A stretch of DNA of 46,231 bases from Lachnospiraceae bacterium. GTDB lineage: Bacteria; Bacillota; Clostridia; Lachnospirales; Lachnospiraceae. Where the stretch lies: the NCBI GenBank assembly GCA_021153185.1, contig JAGKTY010000019.1, positions 1-46,231 of the forward strand, written 5' to 3'. Positions 1 to 7,509 of this stretch are shown in pieces. Within the stretch, counting starts at the first letter, position 1; every line of letters begins with the position of its first letter. Made by a program: the position numbers and the translations under genes. The notes beneath the pieces were generated by a model. It saw nothing but the letters and a program-made list of their open reading frames with translations. It was not told the origin of the DNA and did not search any database.

Positions 1-17
1 TCAGAGTGTAGACAAAG
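1..17 (+). repeat. 17-base motif, copy A
   Basis: The motif reads TCAGAGTGTAGACAAAG. Its reverse complement occurs at 1834-1850 with one mismatch (16 of 17). Both copies run directly into a terminator hairpin whose stem starts within the AAAG. They may be ends of an element that includes the transposase, or a 3'-end module placed before terminators. Confidence 0.6.
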
Positions 18-46
18 TCCACAGTTTAGGCTGTGGGCTTTTCTTT
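14..46 (+). terminator. Intrinsic terminator of an upstream gene
   Basis: A stem of about eleven pairs (14-24 with 31-41, one G-T pair, loop TTTAGG) is followed by a T-rich run. It would stop a plus-strand gene that lies left of the window. Confidence 0.75.
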
Positions 47-122
47 ATGCTTTCATAACAATAAATGAAACCATCGGCTAACGCCGATGCTCTTGAATAA
101 AGACGCTTTTGCGTCATTCCTA

Positions 123-252
123 TCCCTTATCGGGCTTGTCTATTTCTTAATCTGCCATGCATATGCTGTCAAGGTTGCTTTGCACCCGTTGGGCTCTGAC
201 CTTGACAACATATATCAGGCAGATTTTATTTTAATCAAGCCCGATTAAGGGA
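123..252. repeat. Long imperfect inverted repeat
   Basis: Arms of about 53 bases (123-175 and 199-252) are complementary over three blocks: TCCCTTA/TCGGGCTTG, AATCTGCC and TGTCAAGGT. Small internal mismatched loops separate the blocks, and the apical loop is 23 bases. The structure could be a folded RNA upstream of the transposase, a MITE-like element or a remnant of an insertion. I do not recognise a named RNA family. Confidence 0.7.
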
Positions 253-295
253 GGTGTTTGCCAACTAGGTGGTGGCAGCATTCCCAAATCAGAAG

Positions 296-321
296 CTTGC
301 GTTTCGCATAGCGAACGCAAG
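296..321. other. Short hairpin
   Basis: CTTGCGTT pairs with AACGCAAG and CGC with GCG around an ATA loop. The sequence after it is T-rich but interrupted (GTTTCCTTTTC), so it may be a weak terminator that shields the transposase from outside transcription. Confidence 0.5.
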
Positions 322-383
322 GTTTCCTTTTCTATATTTAGCCCATTTATTTCTTGATTTTACAGGCTTTTTTGCTGTTTTTC

Positions 384-392
384 TGATATAAT
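384..392 (+). promoter_or_regulatory. Extended -10 promoter of the transposase
   Basis: TG-A-TATAAT (TATAAT at 387-392) lies 28 bases before the transposase ATG. No good -35 box is visible, consistent with an extended -10 promoter. Confidence 0.5.
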
Positions 393-420
393 TATAGTAT
401 CAAAAAAGGCGGTTATTCCT

Positions 421-1739
421 ATGATAAATGAAGAAAAAGAAAAGAATCGTAAACAGATGCAAATCGTATGCATTGATGACCTTGTTCCACAGGATCATCT
501 GCTGCGAATTATAGATAAGGCGATTGATTGGTCTTTTATTTATGACTTGGTTCGTGATAAATATTCACCAGATACAGGCAGACCAAGCATTGATCCAGTT
601 ACATTAATTAAGATTCCTTTCATTCAGTATCTGTATGGCATTAAGAGCATGCGCCAGACCATCAAGGATATCGAAGTTAATGTAGCTTACCGCTGGTTTT
701 TAGGTTTGGAACTTTATGAAGCAGTTCCTCACTTTTCTACTTTTGGAAAGAATTATACTAGGCGTTTTAAGGATACGGATATCTTTGAGCAAATATTTCA
801 ACATATCCTTGAAGAGTGCTACCGCTTTAGACTTGTAGATCCTACAGAAATATTTGTGGATGCAACTCATGTAAAAGCACGTGCTAACAATAAGAAGATG
901 CAGAAACGAATTGCGCATCAGGAAGCATTGTTCTATGCGGATATACTTCGAAAAGATATCGATGCTGACAGAGAAGAACACGGCAAGAAGCCACTGAAAA
1001 ATAAAGATAACGATGATGATGGTTCGGGTGGCTCTGGTGGTTCTGATGACTTTAAGGATTATACCGATGATGTTCCGCTTGATGGGAAAGAAATCAAATG
1101 CAGTACGACCGATCCTGAAAGTGGTTGGTTTCATAAAGGCGAACACAAAAATGTTTTTGCATATGGGATTGAGACTGCCTGCGATAAACATGGTTGGATT
1201 ATAGATTTCACTGTTAATCCAGGCAACGAACATGATTCTCGTACCTTCAAAGGTTTATATGACAAACTCAAAAATACAGGTATGGAATACTGTGTTGTGG
1301 ATGCCGGATATAAAACACCTGCAATAGCAAAACTGCTAATAGATGATGGTGTAAAACCTGTTTTCCCTTATAAACGTCCTATGACAAAAGAAGGATTTTT
1401 CCCTAAATACCAATACGTATATGATGAGTATAACGATTGCTATATATGTCCGAATGACCAGCTTTTGACTTATAGCACTACTAATAGAGATGGCTATCGG
1501 GAATACAAAAGTTGTGGACATATTTGTGAAAGTTGTAAATATTTATCGCAGTGTACCGCCAGCAGAAATCATGTAAAGGTTGTTACACGACATGTTTGGG
1601 AAGATTACATGGAAGCCTGCGATGATATCAGACATACAGACGGTATGAAAGTTTTATATTCGCATCGAAAAGAGATGCGTGCATGAATTTGAAAAAGCTT
1701 GCGAAATGCAAGCAGGAATGGGGATTACAAATGGCCTAA
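421..1739 (+). pseudogene. IS1182-family transposase, C-terminal deletion
   Basis: This is a DDE transposase of the IS1182 type, which would cut and join DNA at the element ends. The intact reading frame runs 421-1686 (421 residues). It starts with a DUF772-like N-terminal region and has the first catalytic Asp in FVDATH (D147) and the second in VVDAGYKTP (D294). Family members continue after the RKE motif with a segment carrying the catalytic Glu and end in ACMNLKKLA. Here RKE is followed by MRA and a stop. CMNLKKLAKCKQEWGLQMA plus its own stop lies in another frame at 1680-1739. A deletion of roughly 35 codons with a frame change therefore removed the catalytic Glu, so the protein is expected to be inactive. 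A Gly-Ser linker (residues 201-208) between acidic stretches is also odd. The family call is from motifs only. Confidence 0.85.
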
Positions 1740-1756
1740 TAATAGGTCATTTTTTC
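1730..1756 (+). terminator. Terminator of the transposase gene
   Basis: AATGGCCT (1730-1737) pairs with AGGTCATT (1744-1751), with one G-T pair, followed by a T run. It overlaps the ancestral stop codon of the transposase. Confidence 0.75.
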
Positions 1757-1800
1757 TTTATTTTCAGATTTACATTTATATTTTATGAAAAAACTAAGAA

Positions 1801-1836
1801 AAGCAGCACAAGAAGCTATGCTTCTCGATGCTGCTT
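1801..1836 (-). terminator. Terminator of the small minus-strand gene
   Basis: AAGCAGCA (1801-1808) pairs with TGCTGCTT (1829-1836), with an inner AGAAGC/GCTTCT stem. On the minus strand the hairpin is followed by TTCTTAGTTTTTT. It ends transcription of the gene at 1859-2143. Confidence 0.75.
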
Positions 1837-1850
1837 TGTCTACAGTCTGA
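1834..1850 (-). repeat. 17-base motif, copy B
   Basis: On the minus strand this reads TCAGACTGTAGACAAAG, 16 of 17 identical to positions 1-17. It sits between the stop codon of the minus-strand gene and its terminator hairpin. Confidence 0.6.
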
Positions 1851-1858
1851 AGGACCTT

Positions 1859-2143
1859 TTAAAAAGGTCCTTTTTTTCCGAAATCAACTGTAACAAAATC
1901 GGCGTAATCATCATCAAATTCACTACTTTTTTTGACGCTTGCCTCACTGGCGAGGTCCATATACCGGATAAAAACATCCTCGAGCGCTTCACCGGTCTCA
2001 CCTGCGATTTCTTCCATCACCGGTCTTAAATAATCAATCTGTTCGGAAATCGGTGTGACACGCGGGTCTCCGTCAACATCCTTCATGGCGACCTCTGCAT
2101 AAGCAGTAATACGGTCTAAAAACTCTTTGTCTTCGTTTGTCAT
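1859..2143 (-). CDS. Conserved small hypothetical protein
   Basis: This encodes a 94-residue acidic, mostly helical soluble protein with no signal peptide or membrane segment. I do not recognise its function. I chose the ATG at 2143 (MTNEDKEFLDR) because GGAAG stands at the right distance before it. A longer reading up to 2203 would run into the promoter and lacks a ribosome site. The gene has its own promoter (2175-2203) and terminator (1801-1836), so it is a single-gene transcript divergent from glgB. The last codons overlap a perfect AAGGACC/GGTCCTT palindrome, which carries a T run on the plus strand and could act as a second terminator against readthrough from the insertion sequence. Confidence 0.75.
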   Translation of the reverse strand: MTNEDKEFLDRITAYAEVAMKDVDGDPRVTPISEQIDYLRPVMEEIAGETGEALEDVFIRYMDLASEASVKKSSEFDDDYADFVTVDFGKKGPF

Positions 2144-2174
2144 ACTAGCACTTCCTTTTTTTATTTCTAGGCAA

Positions 2175-2203
2175 AGTTTATCACTTATTATTGCGGTTGT
2201 CAA
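2175..2203 (-). promoter_or_regulatory. Promoter of the 94-residue protein gene
   Basis: On the minus strand TTGACA (2203-2198), a 17-base spacer and TAAACT (2180-2175). A perfect -35 box with an acceptable -10 box. Confidence 0.65.
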
Positions 2204-2227
2204 AGTGAAGACAGTGTGCCAATATAC

Positions 2228-2256
2228 TTGTAAAATGTTTGCATTTTTGATAAAAT
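2228..2256 (+). promoter_or_regulatory. Promoter of glgB
   Basis: TTGTAA (2228-2233), 17-base spacer, TAAAAT (2251-2256), 37 bases before the glgB ATG. Confidence 0.6.
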
Positions 2257-2293
2257 AATTTTAGTTATGCACAAGAAAAAGGAGTAGGGGATT

Positions 2294-4843
2294 ATGACCA
2301 AAAAACTATATAAATTAATGAATTGGGCAGCAATTGAGGGGATTGTATATTCTGAAGAAGACAATCCACATGCGCTTCTTGGTCCGCATGCAGTGACCGG
2401 CGGGATTATGTATCAGTTTTATTATCCGGAGGCGACGAAAGCTGTCATTGAGACCAAAAAAGAACTGTTCAAGATGGAGCTTGCAGATGAGGAAGGATAT
2501 TTTGCTGCGCTTCTTCCAAAAGGTACGAATTTAAAGGGTGCGCAAATCGAAGTGACTTTTGAGGATGGTACTTCCAAAAAGATGACTGATCCATATCAGT
2601 TTGCACCTAGCATTACAAAGGCTGATACAGATTTGTTTGCAAAGGGAATTCATTATGAAATCTATCAAGTGCTTGGTGCGCATGAGATGGAACTAGATGG
2701 CGTAAAGGGTGTACGTTTTGCTGTTTGGGCACCAAATGCAATGCGTGTCAGTGTTGTCGGTGATTTCAATGAGTGGGATGGCCGCGTACATCAGATGAGC
2801 AGACTGTGGGATAGCGGTATTTTTGAGCTTTTTATTCCGGATGCAAAACCGGGTGATTTATACAAATACGAAATCAAAATCAGAGGCGGGCTTACATTTT
2901 TAAAGGCAGATCCGTATGCGTTCGGCTGTCAGGTACGTCCTGAGACGGCTTCCGTTGTAGTACCTTCTGACACATATTCATGGAAAGACAGTGCATGGGC
3001 AACTGCACGCGAGCAATTTAAGCCGGAAAACAGCCCGATTAATATTTATGAATTATATCTCGGTTCCTTTGCCAGAAAAGAACCAAAGGAAGGTGTTGAA
3101 ATCGGAGATGCCAGCACCTATTACACATATCGAGAACTCGCACCAAAGCTTGTTGCTTATATTAAGAAAATGGGATATACACACGTAGAATTTATGCCGG
3201 TTATGGAACATCCGCTCGATGCTTCCTGGGGATATCAGGTATCTTGTTATTATGCACCGACTTCCCGTTATGGCAGTCCTGATGATCTGCGTTTCTTAAT
3301 TGATTCGTTACACCAAAATGACATTGGTGTGATTCTTGACTGGGTTCCGGCTCATTTCCCTAAGGATGCACACGGACTTGCCGGTTTTGACGGAACAAGC
3401 CTTTATGAGCATGCTGACCCGCTCAAACAGACACATCCTGATTGGGGAACGATGTTATTTAACTATGCAAGACCACAGGTGTCAAACTTTTTAATTGCCA
3501 ATGCGCTTTATTGGATTAAGGAGTTTCATGCAGATGGCATTCGTGTGGATGCCGTTGCATCAATGCTTTATTTAGACTATGGCCGTCAGGATGGTCAGTG
3601 GAGACCGAATATGTACGGCGGCAAGGAAGATTTGGATGCCATTGAATTTATCAAGCATTTGAACAGCGTTGTCCATAAGCAGTGTAAGGGCGCTTTGATG
3701 GTTGCGGAAGAATCGACAGCATGGCCAAAGGTGACTGGTGATGTGAAGGACGATGGACTTGGCTTTGATTTGAAATGGAATATGGGATGGATGAATGATT
3801 TCCTTGATTATATTCGCAAAGACCCGATTTATCGCAGCGGCGCACATGGCGAGCTGACATTCAGCATGATTTATCAGTACAGTGAAAAATTTGCAGTGAT
3901 TCTTTCCCATGATGAGGTTGTACATGGCAAAGCAACTATGATTGGTAAGATGCCGGGCAATCGTAAGGAGCAGTTTGCAAATCTTCGTGCCGCATACGGA
4001 TATATGATGACACATCCGGGCAAAAAATTACTGTTCATGGGACAGGAACTTGCGGAATATGATGAATGGAATGAGAATCGCAGTGTGCACTGGGAACTTG
4101 AGAAGGAAGAAGACCACAAGCAGATGCAGGCGTATGTGAAAGCACTCAATTCCTTATACAAAGAGAATCCTGCGCTGTATAAGCTTGATCATGATCCGGA
4201 AGGGTTTGAGTGGATCAACTGTATTTCTGCCAATGAAAATGTGCTTGTATTTGTGAGAAAATCCGGCAATCAAAAGGATACACTTGTCGTTGTTGTGAAC
4301 TTTGCAAATGTTGCAAGGGAAGCGTATACGATTGGCGTGCCGTATGCAGGCAAATATAAAGAAGTGTTTAATTCGGATGCGAAAGCCTTTGGCGGAAATA
4401 ATATGATCAACAAAACGGTCATTGCGTCAACGGAAAAAGAGTGGGATGACAGAGAAGACTCCATTACGTTTGTGATGCCGCCTCTCAGTGTGCAGGTATT
4501 TTCTTATACGCCTTTTACCAAGAAAGAACAGGAAGAAATTGAGGAAAAGAAAGCGGATGCGAGAAAGCGGAAAGCCGAGGTACTTAAGTTAGAACAGGCA
4601 AGTCTTGAAACAGACGAGGCCAGACGGGCACTTGAGGAAGCAAAACGTCTGATGGAGGATGCGAGCAACCGTGCCAAGGATATGGAAAGACGTGCAAAGG
4701 AAGCCAAAAAACAGGCCTTAGAGATGGAAAAGGCATTTGCACAAAAACAAAAAGATGTTGCAGCGCTGGAGCAGAAATGCACAGCAATTGAGGAAGTAAT
4801 CCGCAAGCATGATGAGGAAGTTGCAAAAAAATATCAAAAATAA
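2294..4843 (+). CDS. glgB: 1,4-alpha-glucan branching enzyme with coiled-coil tail
   Basis: GlgB moves a cut alpha-1,4-glucan segment onto a 6-OH to make alpha-1,6 branches in glycogen. The protein (849 residues) has an N-terminal module, a CBM48-like domain around residues 120-225 and a GH13 barrel from about 245. Catalytic residues are visible: nucleophile D419 in GIRVDAV, acid/base in VAEEST (472-473) and the transition-state Asp D540 in LSHDEV. After the all-beta C-domain, residues about 735-849 form a long, highly charged heptad-like helix rich in Glu, Lys and Ala, which ordinary branching enzymes (about 620-740 residues) lack. The start is fixed by AAGGAG before the ATG at 2294. mscS follows 10 bases downstream and is probably cotranscribed. 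No other glycogen genes are near. Confidence 0.95.
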   Translation: MTKKLYKLMNWAAIEGIVYSEEDNPHALLGPHAVTGGIMYQFYYPEATKAVIETKKELFKMELADEEGYFAALLPKGTNLKGAQIEVTFEDGTSKKMTDPYQFAPSITKADTDLFAKGIHYEIYQVLGAHEMELDGVKGVRFAVWAPNAMRVSVVGDFNEWDGRVHQMSRLWDSGIFELFIPDAKPGDLYKYEIKIRGGLTFLKADPYAFGCQVRPETASVVVPSDTYSWKDSAWATAREQFKPENSPINIYELYLGSFARKEPKEGVEIGDASTYYTYRELAPKLVAYIKKMGYTHVEFMPVMEHPLDASWGYQVSCYYAPTSRYGSPDDLRFLIDSLHQNDIGVILDWVPAHFPKDAHGLAGFDGTSLYEHADPLKQTHPDWGTMLFNYARPQVSNFLIANALYWIKEFHADGIRVDAVASMLYLDYGRQDGQWRPNMYGGKEDLDAIEFIKHLNSVVHKQCKGALMVAEESTAWPKVTGDVKDDGLGFDLKWNMGWMNDFLDYIRKDPIYRSGAHGELTFSMIYQYSEKFAVILSHDEVVHGKATMIGKMPGNRKEQFANLRAAYGYMMTHPGKKLLFMGQELAEYDEWNENRSVHWELEKEEDHKQMQAYVKALNSLYKENPALYKLDHDPEGFEWINCISANENVLVFVRKSGNQKDTLVVVVNFANVAREAYTIGVPYAGKYKEVFNSDAKAFGGNNMINKTVIASTEKEWDDREDSITFVMPPLSVQVFSYTPFTKKEQEEIEEKKADARKRKAEVLKLEQASLETDEARRALEEAKRLMEDASNRAKDMERRAKEAKKQALEMEKAFAQKQKDVAALEQKCTAIEEVIRKHDEEVAKKYQK

Positions 4844-4853
4844 GAGGTAAGCT

Positions 4854-5771
4854 ATGTTTCCGTTTTTTGGAATAAATGATGCGGTCAATGCACTGGAGGC
4901 GTCAGAAGTCATCGATGCTGAAAATATGCAGCAGGTTCAGGAAAAGATAGGTGTCTTTGAACAGTTTTTGGAGGAATTACCGGGGAAGGCGTTTGGCCTT
5001 GGCATTCGTGTGCTTTTGGCAATTTTGTTTTTTGCAATCGGCGTGCAGGTCATCAAATTGATCCGTAAGATTTTGAAACGGTCTCTGACGAGAGCGAATG
5101 CAGATACCGGCGTTGTTCAGTTTCTGGATTCTCTTGCAAAAGCGATTTTGTATATTTTGCTGATTCTGATGATAGGCACGAGCTTTGGACTGGATGCGGC
5201 AAGTGTTGTTGCTGTGGTCGGTTCCTGCGGTGTGGCGCTTGGTCTTGCACTGCAGGGAAGTCTTTCAAACTTTGCCGGTGGCGTACTCATTTTATTGCTT
5301 AAGCCATTCAAAGTCGGAGATTATATTATCGAGGACAACAAAGGCAATGAAGGAACGGTATCAGAAATTCAGCTTTTTTATACAAAACTTGTGACAGCGG
5401 ATGAACGGATTGTGGTGCTTCCGAATGGTCCGCTTGCAAACTGTAGTCTGACCAATGTGACAACTTCGTATTGCCGCAGATTGACTGCAAAAGTCGGGAT
5501 TTCTTATAAGGCAGACCATAAGAAAGCACTGGATGTCATCCGCGAGGTTGCAAAGCAGGATCCGCTTGTTTTGAAGGAAAAAGATATTATTACATTTGTG
5601 GATGATTTGTCGGACAGCGCTGTGGTAATCGGGTTACACTGCTATGTGCTCAATGCTGATTACTGGACGGTCAAAAACCGTATTTTGGGAGAACTTAAAA
5701 CTGCACTGGAGCAGGCGCAAATTTCAATTCCATATCCACAGCTGGATGTGCATATGATAGAGAAGCAATAA
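4854..5771 (+). CDS. MscS-family small-conductance mechanosensitive channel
   Basis: MscS channels open under membrane tension and release solutes during osmotic downshock. The 305-residue protein has a short amphipathic N-terminus and membrane helices at about 47-70 and 93-112. The pore helix is at about 114-150, with the typical Gly/Ala-rich pattern (VVGSCGVALGLALQGSLSNF). The beta domain follows with GDYI, GTVSEI and VVLPNG, then an alpha/beta C-terminal domain. Length and order fit the minimal MscS family. It starts 10 bases after glgB with a modest ribosome site (AGAGGTAAGCT), so it probably shares the glgB transcript. Several paralogues exist in most genomes, so I give no gene symbol. 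Confidence 0.93.
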   Translation: MFPFFGINDAVNALEASEVIDAENMQQVQEKIGVFEQFLEELPGKAFGLGIRVLLAILFFAIGVQVIKLIRKILKRSLTRANADTGVVQFLDSLAKAILYILLILMIGTSFGLDAASVVAVVGSCGVALGLALQGSLSNFAGGVLILLLKPFKVGDYIIEDNKGNEGTVSEIQLFYTKLVTADERIVVLPNGPLANCSLTNVTTSYCRRLTAKVGISYKADHKKALDVIREVAKQDPLVLKEKDIITFVDDLSDSAVVIGLHCYVLNADYWTVKNRILGELKTALEQAQISIPYPQLDVHMIEKQ

Positions 5772-5772
5772 T

Positions 5773-5803
5773 ATGTTCTTAACGTCTGAGAACATCATAT
5801 AAT
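5773..5803 (+). promoter_or_regulatory. Promoter with palindrome before the DUF1189 gene
   Basis: TATAAT at 5798-5803 lies 22 bases before the next ATG. ATGTTCT (5773-5779) and AGAACAT (5789-5795) form a perfect inverted repeat with a 9-base spacer that covers the -35 area. It could be an operator, or a weak 3' hairpin of the mscS transcript. Confidence 0.5.
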
Positions 5804-5825
5804 ACAAAGAGATAAGGGGGATATT

Positions 5826-7151
5826 ATGACATCAAAAGTAAAAAACAGTTTGTTTCTGAACAATTTTAAGGGCTATGGAGTACCGAGAGAATTTATCAAT
5901 CTGGCGAGAAGAAAAGCATTTCCGTCGGTTGTATATTTGATTTTATTGACGGTTCTTTCTACGTTTTTGTGCTTTGTATTACCGTTTAACAGCACGATGA
6001 ACAAAGGGCTTACATTTGTTTCAGAGGGTGCGCAGAAGTATATGCCGGAGTTTACGTTTGCAAAAGGTGAGCTCTCTGTGACCGATGATAAAAAATATGA
6101 TTTTTTGAAGGAAAACAATTTGCCGGATGCATCGAATCAGTTGATTTTACTTGCAGATACTTCACTTGATTATTTCACGATGCAGTCAGATGGACCGGAG
6201 TCTGTCTATACATATATGACGGAACAGCAGATTGAACAGTTTGCAACCGGACAGGGTGTGGCAATTTTCCTTGCCAAAAAAAATATGGTCATGATCAATC
6301 GCGGTCAGCTTCAGATGTACAATTATTCACAGCTGATTGATAGCGCAAGCATCAATGTAGTTCGTATGGACCGTGAATCGCTTTTGCAGATGATACCTAT
6401 CTGGTGGAAATCGTTTGTACGCATTGCGGATATTGTACTTGTGCTGTTTTTTGTAGTGAATCTGTTTTTTATGGGATTAATCTATACGATTGTAGCTAAG
6501 ATCGTTGATTCGATTATCCGTTGCCGCATTCCGTTTGGAAAAATGTATTTGGCAGTTATGTTTATATACTGGCCATGGCATGCAATTATGCTGCTTTTAT
6601 CTGTTTTCATCAAAGGGCAGTTGTTTCAAACATTATCACCGTTTATTTCGTTTGCATTTATGCTGACTTATATTATTTTGACACTTGTTTCTTTTGGCAA
6701 AAAGGAAGGAATGTATTCGAATAAGATTGTAGATACGGTTTATATCCAGCCGGATAATGATGAGCTTGTTTTGGTACCGGGAATTAAGTCACAGTATGAC
6801 GACAATTTCTCTACGAAGCCATTTATGCCAAGCGATTATGAAATCGAGAATGCTGCTAATTTTACCGGTGCGCCGAACGAATATCGTGCCAATGAAAAAG
6901 ATACTGACCGTGTGCAGAGAACGGAAGAGGAAGAGTGGAAGGATATCGCGACAGATTATGCGCAAAACGAGGAATTTGCTTCCAAATCTCTTGTATGGAA
7001 ACCGGAAACAGATAAGGACGGCGAGATGGTACAGGCAGAAACAAGCCAGCAATGGCGTCCACAGGCAACAGAAACAGATGAAGAGTACCGTGCAAGAAAG
7101 AAAGATTGGGATCGGTACAATAAAGTGTGGGGTAAAGATACGATAAAATAA
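5826..7151 (+). CDS. DUF1189-type membrane protein
   Basis: The function is unknown. The 441-residue protein has one N-terminal membrane helix (about 33-53), an external region of about 140 residues, three to four further helices (about 198-228, 239-262, 269-291) and a charged cytoplasmic tail of about 140 residues. The opening (F-x-x-P..F..LAR.K....V.YL) and the overall topology match the DUF1189 family of Firmicutes, although the acidic, Trp-containing tail is longer than I expect for that family. The start has AAGGGGG upstream. It follows mscS in the same direction but seems to have its own promoter (TATAAT at 5798). Whether it works with the channel is not shown. Confidence 0.75.
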   Translation: MTSKVKNSLFLNNFKGYGVPREFINLARRKAFPSVVYLILLTVLSTFLCFVLPFNSTMNKGLTFVSEGAQKYMPEFTFAKGELSVTDDKKYDFLKENNLPDASNQLILLADTSLDYFTMQSDGPESVYTYMTEQQIEQFATGQGVAIFLAKKNMVMINRGQLQMYNYSQLIDSASINVVRMDRESLLQMIPIWWKSFVRIADIVLVLFFVVNLFFMGLIYTIVAKIVDSIIRCRIPFGKMYLAVMFIYWPWHAIMLLLSVFIKGQLFQTLSPFISFAFMLTYIILTLVSFGKKEGMYSNKIVDTVYIQPDNDELVLVPGIKSQYDDNFSTKPFMPSDYEIENAANFTGAPNEYRANEKDTDRVQRTEEEEWKDIATDYAQNEEFASKSLVWKPETDKDGEMVQAETSQQWRPQATETDEEYRARKKDWDRYNKVWGKDTIK

Positions 7152-7201
7152 CCGTTGCGGTCACCATATATGGCCCATACAAATTTTCGTTCAAAATGTC
7201 C

Positions 7202-7230
7202 TTGCATTTTTTGAAAAAGTTATTTATAAT
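7202..7230 (+). promoter_or_regulatory. Promoter of tRNA-Thr
   Basis: TTGCAT (7202-7207), a 17-base spacer and a perfect TATAAT (7225-7230), about 40 bases before the mature tRNA. Confidence 0.75.
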
Positions 7231-7241
7231 GTTATTGTTTG

Positions 7242-7266
7242 AGACCGCTTGATAAGCAAGCGGTCT
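7242..7266 (+). other. Perfect hairpin in the tRNA leader
   Basis: AGACCGCTTG pairs over ten bases with CAAGCGGTCT around the loop ATAAG. It begins just after the predicted transcription start and ends four bases before the tRNA. The T run expected of a terminator is missing. Confidence 0.7.
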
Positions 7267-7269
7267 TGT

Positions 7270-7342
7270 GCTGAAATAGCTCAGTCGGTAGAGCACTTCA
7301 CTCGTAATGAAGGGGTCGTGGGTTCAAGTCCCATTTTCAGCT
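7270..7342 (+). tRNA. tRNA-Thr(CGT)
   Basis: A full cloverleaf can be drawn. The acceptor stem is GCTGAAA/TTTCAGC, the D stem GCTC/GAGC, and the anticodon stem CTTCA/TGAAG with loop CTCGTAA. The anticodon is therefore CGT, which reads ACG (Thr). The variable loop is GGGTC and the T arm GTGGG-TTCAAGT-CCCAT. The discriminator is T and CCA is not encoded, so CCA must be added after processing. It is a single tRNA with its own promoter. Confidence 0.95.
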
Positions 7343-7509
7343 TCATATGTTCGGTTGATGTTTCTCAAACGTCGATTCATGTGAATGAATTGGTTTTTTG
7401 GTTTGAGGAACATTTTTTTTTGCCAAGAGTATGTATTTTTGTGTTATAATATAGCAAACCGCGACTTTATTGTCTGGTACATTGTTTGTTTTCATATTAG
7501 GAGGCTTAT

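Larger units (their letters stand above)
1..420. other. Gene-free region ahead of the insertion sequence
   Basis: I see no convincing protein gene here. The stretch holds a terminator for a gene left of the window, a 17-base motif repeated in inverse orientation at 1834-1850, a long imperfect inverted repeat (123-252), a short hairpin (296-321) and the promoter of the transposase gene. Each is listed separately. Confidence 0.7.

Noticed and set aside
700..1233. Open frames on the opposite strand of the transposase, glgB, topB and other long genes
   Set aside because: They lie fully inside well-supported genes, lack ribosome sites and show no recognisable protein pattern.
1859..1870. Plus-strand terminator formed by AAGGACC/GGTCCTT at 1851-1870
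   Set aside because: The palindrome and T run are real, but they overlap the coding end of the minus-strand gene and no plus-strand gene clearly ends there; mentioned only within that gene.
7420..7450. Promoter of the first hybrid kinase (TTGCCA ... TATAAT)
   Set aside because: The -10 box is perfect but the spacer is 19 bases and the -35 is weak, so it was noted but not listed as a feature.
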